Assembly (NCBI RefSeq): GCF_008386505.1
Contig: NZ_VUNZ01000002.1
Coordinates: 496,001-560,000, forward strand
Reading direction: 5' to 3'
DNA from: Chryseobacterium sediminis
GTDB taxonomy: Bacteria > Bacteroidota > Bacteroidia > Flavobacteriales > Weeksellaceae
DNA length: 64,000 bases
Shown in pieces: positions 49,737 to 59,707 of the stretch. The notes beneath the pieces are model-generated. The model did no database searches. It had not been told where the DNA came from and saw nothing but the letters and a program-made list of their open reading frames with translations. Made by a program: the position numbers and the translations under genes. Within the stretch, counting starts at the first letter, position 1, and each line of letters starts with the position of its first letter.

Positions 49737-51050
49737 TTATTTTTTTTGTTTATTCATAATTTCACGAATCTTCTTTTCCTGCCAGGACTCTCCTACTCCA
49801 AACACCTGAAAGGCATGGGAAGCAACCCCAATTCCCCATCCCAGTACCGGAAACCAAAACCACTGATTTCTGCTGCTTGTAAAAAGATTGATAAATATTA
49901 AAAAGGAGCATACTGTACAGTAAGAAATCAGGTTTTTATAAAACCCTTTAATCTCTTTTACTCTCTTTTCTGCTCTTTTGTAAGCTTGAGTTTCATCTTC
50001 GGATTTAATGCTGGAAACATGCGGTTTAGCTAAAAGCATCGGTAGCTTTACTTTAAAATGATCCTCAGATTTTTCTATGAATACATTTCTCTCCGTAAGC
50101 AGAGAATAACGCTGTACGATATTCGCAAGACCAATTCCTGAACTTTCTTTGATCTGTTCTCTTACCTGCAGATTATTTTCAATGCAAAGCGTATTTCCGT
50201 CCGAAAAAATTCTGATGATCAAAGGCTTTGATGATGTCGCAAAATTATGTTTGATACAATTTTCCAACAACAGCTGCAAAGCCAACGGAACCACATATTT
50301 CTGGTAATCTTCTTTGGCAACATCAAACGTAAAATCTACACTGTCTTCAAATCTTGTTTTCAGAAGGTCACAATATGTTCTGGCAAATTCTATCTCATCT
50401 TCCACCGTTACAAGCTCTTTATCTTTCTGTTCAAGTACATAACGGTAAATCTTTGACATTGAAGCAGTAAACTTCTGAGCCTGGCGCGGATTTTCATCGA
50501 TCAGTGAGCTTAAAACATTCAGAGAATTGAATAGAAAGTGAGGATCCAGCTGATTTTTTAAACTTTCAAACTGAGCATTTGCTGATTTGGCAATAAGCTT
50601 CTGCTCTACGACTTCTTTTCTGGAATTCTTTTTAAGCTCTTCCATAAAGCTCTTAGCATGAAGAAAAGCAGAGATCAGAAGAGCAATATTGATCATGAAC
50701 CAATTGGTTACCCCATACTTTGAAGAGAAAAACTCTTGTATAGTCGCCGTTTTCTGAATCACCACATAGTTCATGTAATTGCAGAAATAGACCAGAATAA
50801 AGTTCCCGATAATGATAGAAATAATACTTAGAACAGCTCTCGTTCGGGTTGCTTCCGACCAGGGAAATTTTCTGTTGAGAAATTCATTGATAAATCCGTT
50901 TCCAAATCCCAATACAAAAGAATACATGGTTGAAAGAAGCAGCGTGATCAGAAAAGTACTCAATGTCTTTTCATCATTGAAAAACAAAAAGAAAAACAAA
51001 GTGGTTCCTAATGACGTCCAAAGTAATATTTTAAAGTATTTACGCTTCAT
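49737..51050 (-). CDS. LytS/YehU-type sensor histidine kinase with C-terminal 2TM domain
   Basis: About 437 residues. Four N-terminal membrane segments are followed by the His_kinase region FESLKNQLDPHFLFNSLNVL (phospho-acceptor His near residue 171) and an ATPase part (LLLENCIKHNFA, SSGIGLANIVQRYSLL). The last 85 residues (AEKRVKEIKGFYKNLIS, WFWFPVLGWGIGVASHAFQV, GESWQEKKIREIMNK) are a full 2TM domain, which is not part of ordinary LytS kinases. The start at 51050 is set by a promoter whose -7 box is 51068-51075. It is first in an operon with the regulator last. Confidence 0.92.
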   Translation of the reverse strand: MKRKYFKILLWTSLGTTLFFFLFFNDEKTLSTFLITLLLSTMYSFVLGFGNGFINEFLNRKFPWSEATRTRAVLSIISIIIGNFILVYFCNYMNYVVIQKTATIQEFFSSKYGVTNWFMINIALLISAFLHAKSFMEELKKNSRKEVVEQKLIAKSANAQFESLKNQLDPHFLFNSLNVLSSLIDENPRQAQKFTASMSKIYRYVLEQKDKELVTVEDEIEFARTYCDLLKTRFEDSVDFTFDVAKEDYQKYVVPLALQLLLENCIKHNFATSSKPLIIRIFSDGNTLCIENNLQVREQIKESSGIGLANIVQRYSLLTERNVFIEKSEDHFKVKLPMLLAKPHVSSIKSEDETQAYKRAEKRVKEIKGFYKNLISYCTVCSFLIFINLFTSSRNQWFWFPVLGWGIGVASHAFQVFGVGESWQEKKIREIMNKQKK

Positions 51051-51067
51051 GATCTGTTTTCTTAACT

Positions 51068-51096
51068 CAAAATTAGTTTTTATTAAAGGTATCAAA
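51068..51096 (-). promoter_or_regulatory. Promoter of the kinase/2TM/regulator operon
   Basis: On the minus strand TTTG (51093-51096) and TAATTTTG (51068-51075) are 17 bases apart, near-ideal for a Bacteroidota promoter. It overlaps an in-frame ATG at 51095, which is therefore not the start. Confidence 0.6.
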
Positions 51097-51140
51097 AATT
51101 AATTCTTACCGAAGGGCTGATTTTCTTCTCTGAACGGTAT

Positions 51141-51165
51141 AAAAAAACCTTCACGAATGAAGGTT
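51141..51165 (-). terminator. Terminator after the TonB-receptor operon
   Basis: AACCTTCA (51146-51153) pairs with TGAAGGTT (51158-51165); the A-run before it gives a U-run in the leftward transcript. Confidence 0.8.
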
Positions 51166-51190
51166 CATTTATAGGTAAAACAGAAATGTA

Positions 51191-51850
51191 CTATTTCGCT
51201 TTTTCTGTCGGAAGACTTAGAAAATAATCGGCTTCTCCTCTTCCCCAGTTAGGGTCTAAACCTGTTTTAGGTTTGTAGGTCTTAAATTTTGCCTGTGCAT
51301 CTTTGAACATTTCCAGTCCTTTGGTTTTGCTTCCTCCGTACTGCTCAGGAGTAAAGTAAACGTCTTCTGCTTTGATAAGGGCAATTCTTGGATTTGCCGG
51401 CTCTAATTTTTCTGCAATGTTAAGCTCTTCAGCAGCTCTGGCACCGTCTGTCATGTAACGTTGTGCCGGATTTACCATCATTCTCAAAGAATAGGACATT
51501 TTTCTCAACAGGTGAATTTCTGCATTATCAGCTCCGGCAAGGTTCTGTGCCATAGACAGCTGTTTCTCAGCCTGATCTGCGATAGCATCCAGCTCCTGCA
51601 TTTTTCCGTCTCTCATCAATGTTCTTCCTTTCTGGATATAAGAAAATGCTGCATAGTATGCCGGAAGCCATTTTGTGCTTTCCTTACTTCCTATTCTTTG
51701 AAAATCATTAGCCAGAGTCTGGAAATCTTCCGATGTTTTACAGACTTCTATTCTTCCGATTTTTTCTGTCATTATTTTGTCGTAATCTGCCTGAGCAAAA
51801 GCCGTTAAGCTCACAAAAGCTAAAGCAAAGCTTAAAAGGTATTTTTTCAT
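51191..51850 (-). CDS. Periplasmic helical (TPR-like) protein
   Basis: A 219-residue protein with signal peptide LLSFALAFVSLTAFAQ. The remainder is alpha-helical with TPR-like features such as KWLPAYYAAFSYIQKGR and ARAAEELNIAEKLEPANPRIALIKAE. No catalytic motif. It follows the TonB-dependent receptor after 50 bases and is probably co-transcribed; it might work with the receptor, which is inference. Confidence 0.75.
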   Translation of the reverse strand: MKKYLLSFALAFVSLTAFAQADYDKIMTEKIGRIEVCKTSEDFQTLANDFQRIGSKESTKWLPAYYAAFSYIQKGRTLMRDGKMQELDAIADQAEKQLSMAQNLAGADNAEIHLLRKMSYSLRMMVNPAQRYMTDGARAAEELNIAEKLEPANPRIALIKAEDVYFTPEQYGGSKTKGLEMFKDAQAKFKTYKPKTGLDPNWGRGEADYFLSLPTEKAK

Positions 51851-51900
51851 AATATCAAATTTTAAAAGTTAGTTTATTTGTTTGTCCTAAGGTATGTTTT

Positions 51901-54129
51901 TTATAAATTATTATTGATGGCATCATCTGTTTTATCTACTCCGAAGCTTATAAATGCTCCAATGAACACAAAAGTATTGACTGGCGGAACGATTGCAGAA
52001 CTTCTGGATCCGTCCGCAGAGAAATTATAGCCGTATACATTCTTTGATCCTAAAATATTGCTGACACTCAATACGAACACCGGAAAAGCTTTCGCATCTT
52101 TTTTACCGATATTGGGCAGATAATTAATGCTGAAATTCAAAGCATTATAATCTTTTAATCTTCCTTCATTTCTTGTATAATTAATTGCTTCCCCATTTTC
52201 AACCGTAGAGGCTATATCATAAAAAGGTCGTCCTTTTGCATAGGTATACGATAAGTTTACCCCAAGCTTCCATTCCGGAATAAATCTTTTTGCCACTGCA
52301 GAAAGGGTGTGTTCAGCCGCAAAACTTGGCTGCAGGCTTACCGGATAATTAAGAAAATCTCTTTTGGAATCCAGGTAAGAGTAGCTGATCCAATAATCAA
52401 TATTTTCAAATGTTTTTTTATTGTCTCTCCAGAAAAATTCCACTCCTTTAGCATATCCATATCCATTGTTGTTTAATGCGGTTTGAGTCTGCTCATTAAC
52501 ATTAAATGTTTTAATCAGCTGGTCATATTTTTTATAAAATGCTTCAAAACGTAATGTTCTTCCTTCTGAAGCTCTCTGAACCTGAAAAATATAATGCTGA
52601 GACTTCTGAAAACCAAGATTTGCAGGGCCATTGATGTATTTACTTTCCGGATTCTGATAAAAAAGACCATAAGCTAAGGAAGTTGTCCAGTCTTTTGCCA
52701 AACGGTAAGCAATCGCAAAACGAGGGGCTATATTATTCTTTCCTAGAAAAGAAGAATGCTCTGCTCTTACTCCTATTTTTGCTGACAATGCATTACTGAA
52801 TCCCAGATCTGTTTCAAGAAAAGCCGAAGAGATCAAATCTTTATAATTTTTCTGTACTGCTTCAAAATTCAGGTTTTCATCCGTGTTATTCAACTCAAAT
52901 CCTCCTCTCAGGGCACTGATTCTGTTGATTTTTCTTTCAACAACTGCTTTAAAGTTCAAATAATTTCCGTCTGTAAGAAGTTGGTTCCTGTTTGATTCTA
53001 TATCATTGGTTTCTGTAGAAAAATGAAGATCAGATCTGTTGTAAGAGTAAGAACCCCCTACATTCAAAAGATATTTTCCAAATTTTTGTTTAAAAGACAG
53101 GTTATGAAATGTGTTTTTACCGTTGAGCTTTACCAGACTGAAATCATATCCTGGTTCAAGACTTTCTGACCTTACTCCCATTTTATTGGAATTAAACATC
53201 CCGTAATATTTGAAAAAGCCTCCTGATTTTGTTTTAATTCTAAAATTCAGATCTCCGTTAAGACCCTGTGGTGCTTCAACAAAATCTGTATTAAAATTAA
53301 AGACTTTCTGCATCAGGCTTAAAATAGAATATCCAGCTGTAGCTCCATAGGAATAGTTTTTATTATCTCCCAGCTTCTGAAATCCGGCACTCAGGAAAAT
53401 AGGTGAAATCCCTAAACTGTAAGAACTCTGATCCGGAAGATCAACACTTTCCAGCATCAAAGCTCCTGAAAGAGCCTGTCCATACAACGCAGAATATCCG
53501 CCACTTGAAAAGATATTCCCTTTGAAAAGGGAGGTATTAAACTGATCCCTTCCTGCAATTCCCGGAACAGAATTAGAAAAATAATTGTTGATAAGACTAC
53601 CGTCCATAAAAATTTTAGATTCCGTCCCTGTACCCCCTCTGATAAAAAGGCCTTCAGTTCCTCCTACTTTCTGTACTCCCGGAAGGTAAGTTAATGCTGA
53701 AGAAATCTGCCCGTCTGCTCCTGCTGTGGTATAAATATCTATTGGGGAAAGCAGCGCTGTTGCTCTTTTCTTATCACTTGCTTCAATAGACCCCGCAGAA
53801 ACTACTACTGCATCAATCTCGCTGATCTGTTCTTTAAGGTCAACATTCAAAGAAACATCCTGATTTTCAATAGATATTGTTCTTTCCACATTCTCATATT
53901 TCGGGTGGATAAAGGTTATTATATGTGTCCCTTTTTCTGATGTTTCAAAAGAAAAATTACCCTGGGCATCAGTGGTTGTCCCATCATAGGTATCCTTCAG
54001 AGTGACGTTTACTTCACTTACTCCTTTGTTTTTAAAGGAAACTTTTCCTGTGATCTTCACCTGTGAATATCCCATTATGGAAGCCATCAGGAAAATAAGA
54101 AACAGTATGTTTTGTCCTTGAGTTTTCAT
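51901..54129 (-). CDS. TonB-dependent outer-membrane receptor
   Basis: About 742 residues. Signal peptide ending MGYSQ, a carboxypeptidase-regulatory-like domain (KITGKVSFKNKGVSEVNVTL), a plug domain (ALTYLPGVQKVGGTEGLFIRG), and a long beta-barrel with a C-terminal strand of the family. It imports an unknown substrate using the ExbBD/TonB motor. The start is ATG 54129, set by a -7 box at 54148-54155. No SusD partner follows, so a simple siderophore, metal or small-peptide receptor is more likely than a polysaccharide system. Confidence 0.93.
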   Translation of the reverse strand: MKTQGQNILFLIFLMASIMGYSQVKITGKVSFKNKGVSEVNVTLKDTYDGTTTDAQGNFSFETSEKGTHIITFIHPKYENVERTISIENQDVSLNVDLKEQISEIDAVVVSAGSIEASDKKRATALLSPIDIYTTAGADGQISSALTYLPGVQKVGGTEGLFIRGGTGTESKIFMDGSLINNYFSNSVPGIAGRDQFNTSLFKGNIFSSGGYSALYGQALSGALMLESVDLPDQSSYSLGISPIFLSAGFQKLGDNKNYSYGATAGYSILSLMQKVFNFNTDFVEAPQGLNGDLNFRIKTKSGGFFKYYGMFNSNKMGVRSESLEPGYDFSLVKLNGKNTFHNLSFKQKFGKYLLNVGGSYSYNRSDLHFSTETNDIESNRNQLLTDGNYLNFKAVVERKINRISALRGGFELNNTDENLNFEAVQKNYKDLISSAFLETDLGFSNALSAKIGVRAEHSSFLGKNNIAPRFAIAYRLAKDWTTSLAYGLFYQNPESKYINGPANLGFQKSQHYIFQVQRASEGRTLRFEAFYKKYDQLIKTFNVNEQTQTALNNNGYGYAKGVEFFWRDNKKTFENIDYWISYSYLDSKRDFLNYPVSLQPSFAAEHTLSAVAKRFIPEWKLGVNLSYTYAKGRPFYDIASTVENGEAINYTRNEGRLKDYNALNFSINYLPNIGKKDAKAFPVFVLSVSNILGSKNVYGYNFSADGSRSSAIVPPVNTFVFIGAFISFGVDKTDDAINNNL

Positions 54130-54147
54130 TTTTATTGTTTTCTGTGT

Positions 54148-54155
54148 CAAAAATA
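54148..54155 (-). promoter_or_regulatory. -7 promoter element of the TonB-dependent receptor
   Basis: The minus strand reads TATTTTTG, an exact match. It covers an in-frame ATG at 54150, so translation begins at 54129. Confidence 0.6.
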
Positions 54156-54222
54156 GGATGAGAAATGCCTTTCTGTAAAAAAAATTTTACCGAAAGGCAT
54201 TCTTTTGCTACCGAATGGGAAA

Positions 54223-55125
54223 TTAGTGAATCGGAATGCAAAAATCAACGATCATTTTTCCTTCCGGATGTTCTTTAAAATTAGAGTGGTAGATTTCATA
54301 AGGAAAGGTTCTTCTGGTAGTAAAATTGTTTTCATTCATCCATAAAAACAAGGAAACCCAGCATTGCTCGAAGTCATCCAAAGTAACTTCACCACTTCCT
54401 ACAATGTATTTTCCGCCCTGTATAGTTTCGGGAAATACTTCTCCCTCCTGTTGTGTAAGTCTTTCATCCAAAAGCATGCAGGCATGGATTCTCACTTTAT
54501 CAAGAGGGGTAATCTTACAACTGTCATGATATACAGAAATCATTTTCACATTCTCCCGCGGAAAAAGGTGTTTCTTTATTGCCCAGTCTATTAAGTGGTT
54601 GAAAGAAGGTTCTACATTACCTATTCCAAAGCTCATTACGGATGCCAGATTCATTTCCGGCATTTCTTTTACTTCGATTTTTAAATTCATAGTTGTCCAG
54701 TTTAACAGGTTTTCAATGTTGCAAATGTATTGGCTGAAAACCGTATCAACTTGTCCGTTCTTGCTTTGTTTTTGGATAATCTTACAAAAATTCTCAGGAG
54801 CTGATTTGCGGAATTTTGTTGGAGCAAGACCATAATATTTTTTAAATGTCTTACAAAAAACTGAATGGTTAGAGAAACCAAGATCCCAATAGATATCTTT
54901 GATTTCCATATTTTTATGAACCGCCAGATGAAGGGCGCTTTTTTCTATTTTCTTCCTGATAATGTAGCTCTGAAGGGTTTCTCCTGTAACCAGCTTAAAT
55001 ATTCTGTGAAAATGAAACGGTGAATACGCTCCTCGTTCTGAAATTTTTTCCAAAGACAGATCTGCATCAATATGGCTGTCGATATATTGAATTGTTTTTA
55101 TAATCCGTATTTTATACTCTTCCAC
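54223..55125 (-). CDS. AraC-family regulator with GyrI-like effector domain
   Basis: A 300-residue regulator. The N-terminal 110 residues carry two helix-turn-helix units (LSLEKISERGAYSPFHFHRIFK and IYWDLGFSNHSVFCKTFKKYYGLAP), the AraC signature. The C-terminal half (about 140-300: LKIEVKEMPEMNLASVMSFG, then HACMLLDERL) resembles the GyrI/SOUL-like small-molecule domain of Rob-type regulators. It lies just upstream of the receptor gene in the same direction, and may regulate it, but no operator can be shown. Confidence 0.9.
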   Translation of the reverse strand: MEEYKIRIIKTIQYIDSHIDADLSLEKISERGAYSPFHFHRIFKLVTGETLQSYIIRKKIEKSALHLAVHKNMEIKDIYWDLGFSNHSVFCKTFKKYYGLAPTKFRKSAPENFCKIIQKQSKNGQVDTVFSQYICNIENLLNWTTMNLKIEVKEMPEMNLASVMSFGIGNVEPSFNHLIDWAIKKHLFPRENVKMISVYHDSCKITPLDKVRIHACMLLDERLTQQEGEVFPETIQGGKYIVGSGEVTLDDFEQCWVSLFLWMNENNFTTRRTFPYEIYHSNFKEHPEGKMIVDFCIPIH

Positions 55126-55210
55126 TTCAAAGTTATTAGTTCACAAAGATATTTTTCCATTGCGGAATTGAGTTGTCTTTTATTGCTATTTCAGAAATCT
55201 GTTTCATTTT

Positions 55211-55861
55211 TTATAGTAAAATATCCTCTTCAATGCATTTAATAAGCGGCATTACATCTTTAATTTTCTGATCTGAAGAGGCAATATGGCTATAATAGCC
55301 TTCATGAATGAGAATCTCTTTGGTAAAGAACTTTTCACCCTCAATACTACATTCATTATTTATTATTTCAAAAGAATCCAAGGGAAGCATCATTCCGACT
55401 CCGTGGGCTTTTATAACCGCTTCTTTTCTCGTCCAATAGGAGAAGAATTTTTTCATTTTATCTTCCGCATCCTGAATTTCCTGAAGCTCTTTATCTGTCA
55501 TCTGAAATGTAAAATCATGATAACTGACCTTCGGATCATTAAATTCTACATCTAGCCCCAAAGGATATTCTGCAATGGCACAGGCAACAAGCTCTTTAGA
55601 ATGCGAGATATTAAAATGAAGATTATGTCCTTTCAAATAGGGCTTTTTGTTGGGAAGAACACCTGTTTCAACATCCGAAATGTTATAATAAGTTCTTAAT
55701 CCGTATTGTAAAAGGACCTTTCCCAATAAAGAAAGCTGTGTGTCCTGCCATTTTCTGTATCTCAGAATATCCTGTTTACTATCTTCAGAAAAAAGAGGCA
55801 GATACCGGTCAAGGAGAGACTGGTGTTTTTCTTCGCTGATGAATGTATAGAGAATAATCAT
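55211..55861 (-). CDS. 4'-phosphopantetheinyl transferase
   Basis: A 216-residue Sfp/AcpT-type enzyme that attaches the phosphopantetheine arm from CoA to carrier proteins. HFNISHSKELVACAIAEY, PLGLDVEFND and FFSYWTRKEAVIKAHGVGM (W-x-x-KEA) are the magnesium and CoA binding motifs. It would activate a fatty-acid, polyketide or peptide carrier protein; none is encoded close by. Confidence 0.92.
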   Translation of the reverse strand: MIILYTFISEEKHQSLLDRYLPLFSEDSKQDILRYRKWQDTQLSLLGKVLLQYGLRTYYNISDVETGVLPNKKPYLKGHNLHFNISHSKELVACAIAEYPLGLDVEFNDPKVSYHDFTFQMTDKELQEIQDAEDKMKKFFSYWTRKEAVIKAHGVGMMLPLDSFEIINNECSIEGEKFFTKEILIHEGYYSHIASSDQKIKDVMPLIKCIEEDILL

Positions 55862-56102
55862 TTTCTATTTCTTCCTTATTTTGATATTAGAGACGAGTTA
55901 CTTTTGCCGTTAAAAATAAGCTTTTTCTGTTTGCTTTTTAAAACAATCAATCTTTTGGACAAAGTTGCAGAATCTGAGGCTGAAAGGTGTTGGATTTCGG
56001 CTGTACTGCGTAATGTCTTTTGAAAAAAAGACTGGAATCATAAAGCGCTTTGGAAAATCTTTTATAATTTTAGGGGTAAAATCACTATAAATCATTTAAA
56101 AA

Positions 56103-56606
56103 ATGAAAGTACAAACATTAGCATTATTGGCAGGATTTGCATTTTTAGCAGCTTCATGCGGAACAACAAAAATGTATTCTGTAAATGCCAAAAGCGGAAC
56201 ACAAACAGGAGGAACAGCGAAATTTACCCAGAACGGAAATGAGGTAACCATGAAGCTGGATATCACCAATCTTACTCCTGGAATCCATGCGGTACACATT
56301 CATGAAAAAGGAGACTGCTCTGCAGCAGACGGAACTTCTACGGGAGGCCACTGGAATCCTTCTAAGAATGATCATGGTAAATGGGGTGCTGAACACTTCC
56401 ATATGGGAGATATAGGAAACCTGGTTGCTGATCAGAACGGAACTGCAACATTAACTTTCAAGACAGACAAATGGTGTCTGGGTTGTACAGATGAGTCTAA
56501 AAACATTATTGGAAAAGGTCTTATTGTACATGCAGCAGCAGATGATTTCCATACTCAGCCTACCGGAAATGCCGGAGGAAGAGTGGGATGTGTAGAAATT
56601 AAGTAA
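56103..56606 (+). CDS. sodC: Cu/Zn superoxide dismutase family lipoprotein
   Basis: A 167-residue exported protein with lipobox LAASCGTT. The copper and zinc ligands are visible in HAVHIHEKGDCSAADG, GGHWNPSKNDHGKWG and GLIVHAAADDFHTQPTG; paired Cys (GDC and RVGC) form the conserved disulfide. An additional Cys pair in TDKWCLGCTDE is extra. It removes superoxide outside the cytoplasm. A near-consensus -7 box occurs in the 241-base gap upstream; a strong terminator follows. Confidence 0.95.
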   Translation: MKVQTLALLAGFAFLAASCGTTKMYSVNAKSGTQTGGTAKFTQNGNEVTMKLDITNLTPGIHAVHIHEKGDCSAADGTSTGGHWNPSKNDHGKWGAEHFHMGDIGNLVADQNGTATLTFKTDKWCLGCTDESKNIIGKGLIVHAAADDFHTQPTGNAGGRVGCVEIK

Positions 56607-56620
56607 TCTCATTATTCAAT

Positions 56621-56654
56621 AAAAAAACCGCTAATTTTCATTAGCGGTTTTTTT
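56621..56654. terminator. Bidirectional terminator between sodC and the C-terminal protease gene
   Basis: AAACCGCTAAT (56625-56635) pairs with ATTAGCGGTTT (56640-56650), with A-run and T-run on its two sides. Confidence 0.9.
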
Positions 56655-56658
56655 ATGT

Positions 56659-58788
56659 TTAGGATTTAGCTCCCATATCTGATACAATATTCATTGCTTC
56701 CTGCAGGTAAAGATCTTTCTTCAGATTCTTGATCCACATTTCAGATTTTTTCTTGAAAGCTTCATCTTTTTTCTCTCTTTCAACTTCACTTGGATACATA
56801 ATGAACTGAAGTCCGTTCTCAAATTTAGTCAAAGCTTTGAACTTTTCAATCTGAGACTTTCTGTTCTTCATCAGTTCATTGAACTTAGCGATATTCAAAG
56901 TGATATTTTCTTCTTTATCAAGTTTTTCTCTCCATTGTGCAGATTCTAATAACAACTGATAATTGCTGTTTTTAGCCATTCTGTCTGCACTTGCTTTTTC
57001 CAATGCCTGAATGTTGAAATAGTTCAGTTTCTGGAATTTTGTAGGTGGAATTTTATCCCAAGCCAATGCATAATCATCATATCGCTCTCCTACTTCAGCA
57101 TAAGTAAAGAAATCTTTCATCTGAATATCAGAAACGATCCCTTTTCTCTGCGTAGATTCTCCGGTAATTCTGTAGAATTTCTGGATAGTCAGTTTTAAAG
57201 ATCCGAAATCATCTTCTGTATTCAGGAATCTGTTCAGGTCAACAAAAGTCTGCACGGTTCCTTTTCCGAAAGACTGCGGAGACCCGATAATCATAGCTCT
57301 TCCGTTATCCTGCATTACTCCTGCAAGGATTTCTGAAGCCGAAGCAGAAAGCTCGTTTTGCATAATCACCAATGGACCTGTCCAGATTGGAGTTTCATTT
57401 TTATTCTTAAGGGTCTGTATTTTTCCGTTTCCGTCTTTCACCTGAACGTAAGGTCCAGCTTCCATGAAAAGCCCCATAATATCCCCTACTTCAGTTAAAG
57501 AACCTCCTCCATTATTTCTAAGGTCAAGAATGATTCCCTGAATATTCTGTTCTTTCAGTTTAATGATCTCATTTTTAATATCATCAGAAGCATTTCTTCC
57601 TTTTGCATTTTCAAAATCAGCATTAAAACTTGGAAGATTGATGAAACCATATTTCTTTCCATTTGGAGTATTCACTACAATACTTCTTGCGAAAGTATCT
57701 TCAATAGCTACTTCTTCACGGATCATCGTTACATCTTTGATCGTTCCGTCTTTTTTCTGAACCGTTAGTGTTACAGGAGTACCTTTTTCACCTCTGATTA
57801 ATCGTACAGCTTCATCAGAAAGCATTCCTACTACATTTACCGCATCTTCTTTCGGTTTGGATCTTACTTTCAGGATTTTATCACCCTCTGAAAGCTGTTT
57901 AGACTTCCAGGCCGGCGCACCAATAGTAAGAGCCCCAAGATAAAGGTTTCCTTTTTTCTCCTGGATTAATGCTCCGATACCAATTACTTTTCCTGTAAAC
58001 TGAGTATCAAAATCTTCTTTATCTTTTGGAGAGTAATAGTTGGTATGTGGATCGAATACTTCTGTATAGGCGTTCATATACACGGTAAACCAATCCATTT
58101 TCTTTCTCTTTTTGAATCGGGTAAAGGTATCTTTTACAAGATCTTTTACTTCATCAGTTGCTTTTTTGATCTTTTCATCCTGAGTAAGAGGCTTAAACTT
58201 GATCGTATCTTTCAGCTTGTACTTCTGAACAGAGTCTTTCTTTTCTTTCTGAGCTTCTTCTTTGCTGTTCATCGACTCAACTTCCTGAAGGATATTGTAC
58301 TTAATGAATTTTTTCCACTCATTATATTGTTCCTGCTTGTTGGCAGGTACTTTTTTAAGTTTCGGCTCAAGGGTAAGCGTTTCATCTTCCTGAAGATTGA
58401 TGGGCTTACTGAAAATATCCTGTGTTATTTTATCGATCTCATCCACTCTCTGGTATAGTCTGTCAATCGTAAGCTTATAGAATGTAAGATCGCCCTGGTT
58501 GATATAATCATCAAGCTTTGTCTCATGCTTGTTGAATTCATCCATATCAGATTGCAGGAAATATCTTTTCGCGGGATCTACCAATTCAAAATAATGCTTA
58601 TAAACGTCCTTCGAATAGGCATCATTGATAGATTTTGGGCTATAATGCAGATAAGAAAGTGTATTTTTTACGCTCACCATAATCGTCTGCATCTTTTCAT
58701 CGTCATTCTTTGGCGAGTTGAAACAAAACATTAGACTGGTTAATGGAATAAGGAGTAAAAATTTATTCAGTTTGAAATTTTTCCACAT
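56659..58788 (-). CDS. C-terminal (tail-specific) processing protease, S41 family
   Basis: A 709-residue periplasmic serine protease of the Prc/Tsp type. N-terminal signal/anchor and helical domain (residues 1-230), a PDZ domain (GALIQEKKGNLYLGALTIG, SEGDKILKVRSK), the S41 catalytic core (LRNNGGGSLTEVGDIMGLF, NELSASASEILAGVMQ with the Ser, and SFGKGTVQTF with the Lys), and a C-terminal DUF3340-like helical region. It degrades proteins at their exposed C-termini. A -7 box TAAATTTG (complement of 58867-58874) lies about 75 bases upstream. Confidence 0.95.
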   Translation of the reverse strand: MWKNFKLNKFLLLIPLTSLMFCFNSPKNDDEKMQTIMVSVKNTLSYLHYSPKSINDAYSKDVYKHYFELVDPAKRYFLQSDMDEFNKHETKLDDYINQGDLTFYKLTIDRLYQRVDEIDKITQDIFSKPINLQEDETLTLEPKLKKVPANKQEQYNEWKKFIKYNILQEVESMNSKEEAQKEKKDSVQKYKLKDTIKFKPLTQDEKIKKATDEVKDLVKDTFTRFKKRKKMDWFTVYMNAYTEVFDPHTNYYSPKDKEDFDTQFTGKVIGIGALIQEKKGNLYLGALTIGAPAWKSKQLSEGDKILKVRSKPKEDAVNVVGMLSDEAVRLIRGEKGTPVTLTVQKKDGTIKDVTMIREEVAIEDTFARSIVVNTPNGKKYGFINLPSFNADFENAKGRNASDDIKNEIIKLKEQNIQGIILDLRNNGGGSLTEVGDIMGLFMEAGPYVQVKDGNGKIQTLKNKNETPIWTGPLVIMQNELSASASEILAGVMQDNGRAMIIGSPQSFGKGTVQTFVDLNRFLNTEDDFGSLKLTIQKFYRITGESTQRKGIVSDIQMKDFFTYAEVGERYDDYALAWDKIPPTKFQKLNYFNIQALEKASADRMAKNSNYQLLLESAQWREKLDKEENITLNIAKFNELMKNRKSQIEKFKALTKFENGLQFIMYPSEVEREKKDEAFKKKSEMWIKNLKKDLYLQEAMNIVSDMGAKS

Positions 58789-59304
<516 letters not shown>

Positions 59305-59585
59305 TTTATTATTTTGTACAACTACTTAAATTGAACAACCATCAGGCTTAGCAGGTGCTTTTCAGCTGAACGGTATCAGATTCTGTTTGAAAAGCATCTG
59401 TAAGTACTGAGGTCATTGATTAAACTGGAATTAATATTTTGAGAATCTGGAATTAAATCAAAGTATTAATTTTCTTTCATTTCTAATTTATTTTCTAAAG
59501 TTTAAATTCTTCTTTTTCTCTGTTCATAGCCTCATTTTGTCATTAAAACACAGCAATCACTATTCTGATTTCGCAACAATTAATA
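59305..59585. other. Intergenic region without an evident gene
   Basis: This AT-rich stretch ahead of the surE promoter shows no conserved open frame, tRNA or clear terminator. I can assign nothing to it. Confidence 0.5.
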
Positions 59586-59628
59586 ATAAAACAGCTGTTT
59601 TATCACGTCTTATTTTTGCCTACATTTG
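59586..59628 (+). promoter_or_regulatory. Promoter of surE with palindromic operator candidate
   Basis: The 18-base perfect palindrome ATAAAACAGCTGTTTTAT (59586-59603) precedes two tandem -7 boxes, TATTTTTG (59611-59618) and TACATTTG (59621-59628). The palindrome covers the position of a -33 box, a typical place for a repressor. Confidence 0.5.
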
Positions 59629-59707
59629 ATGTGTTGAAAATCTATTTGTTCAATTCTGAAATGAACAAATTCACTCTATTTGAATAAAAAAATATTAAAG
59701 ATAATTT

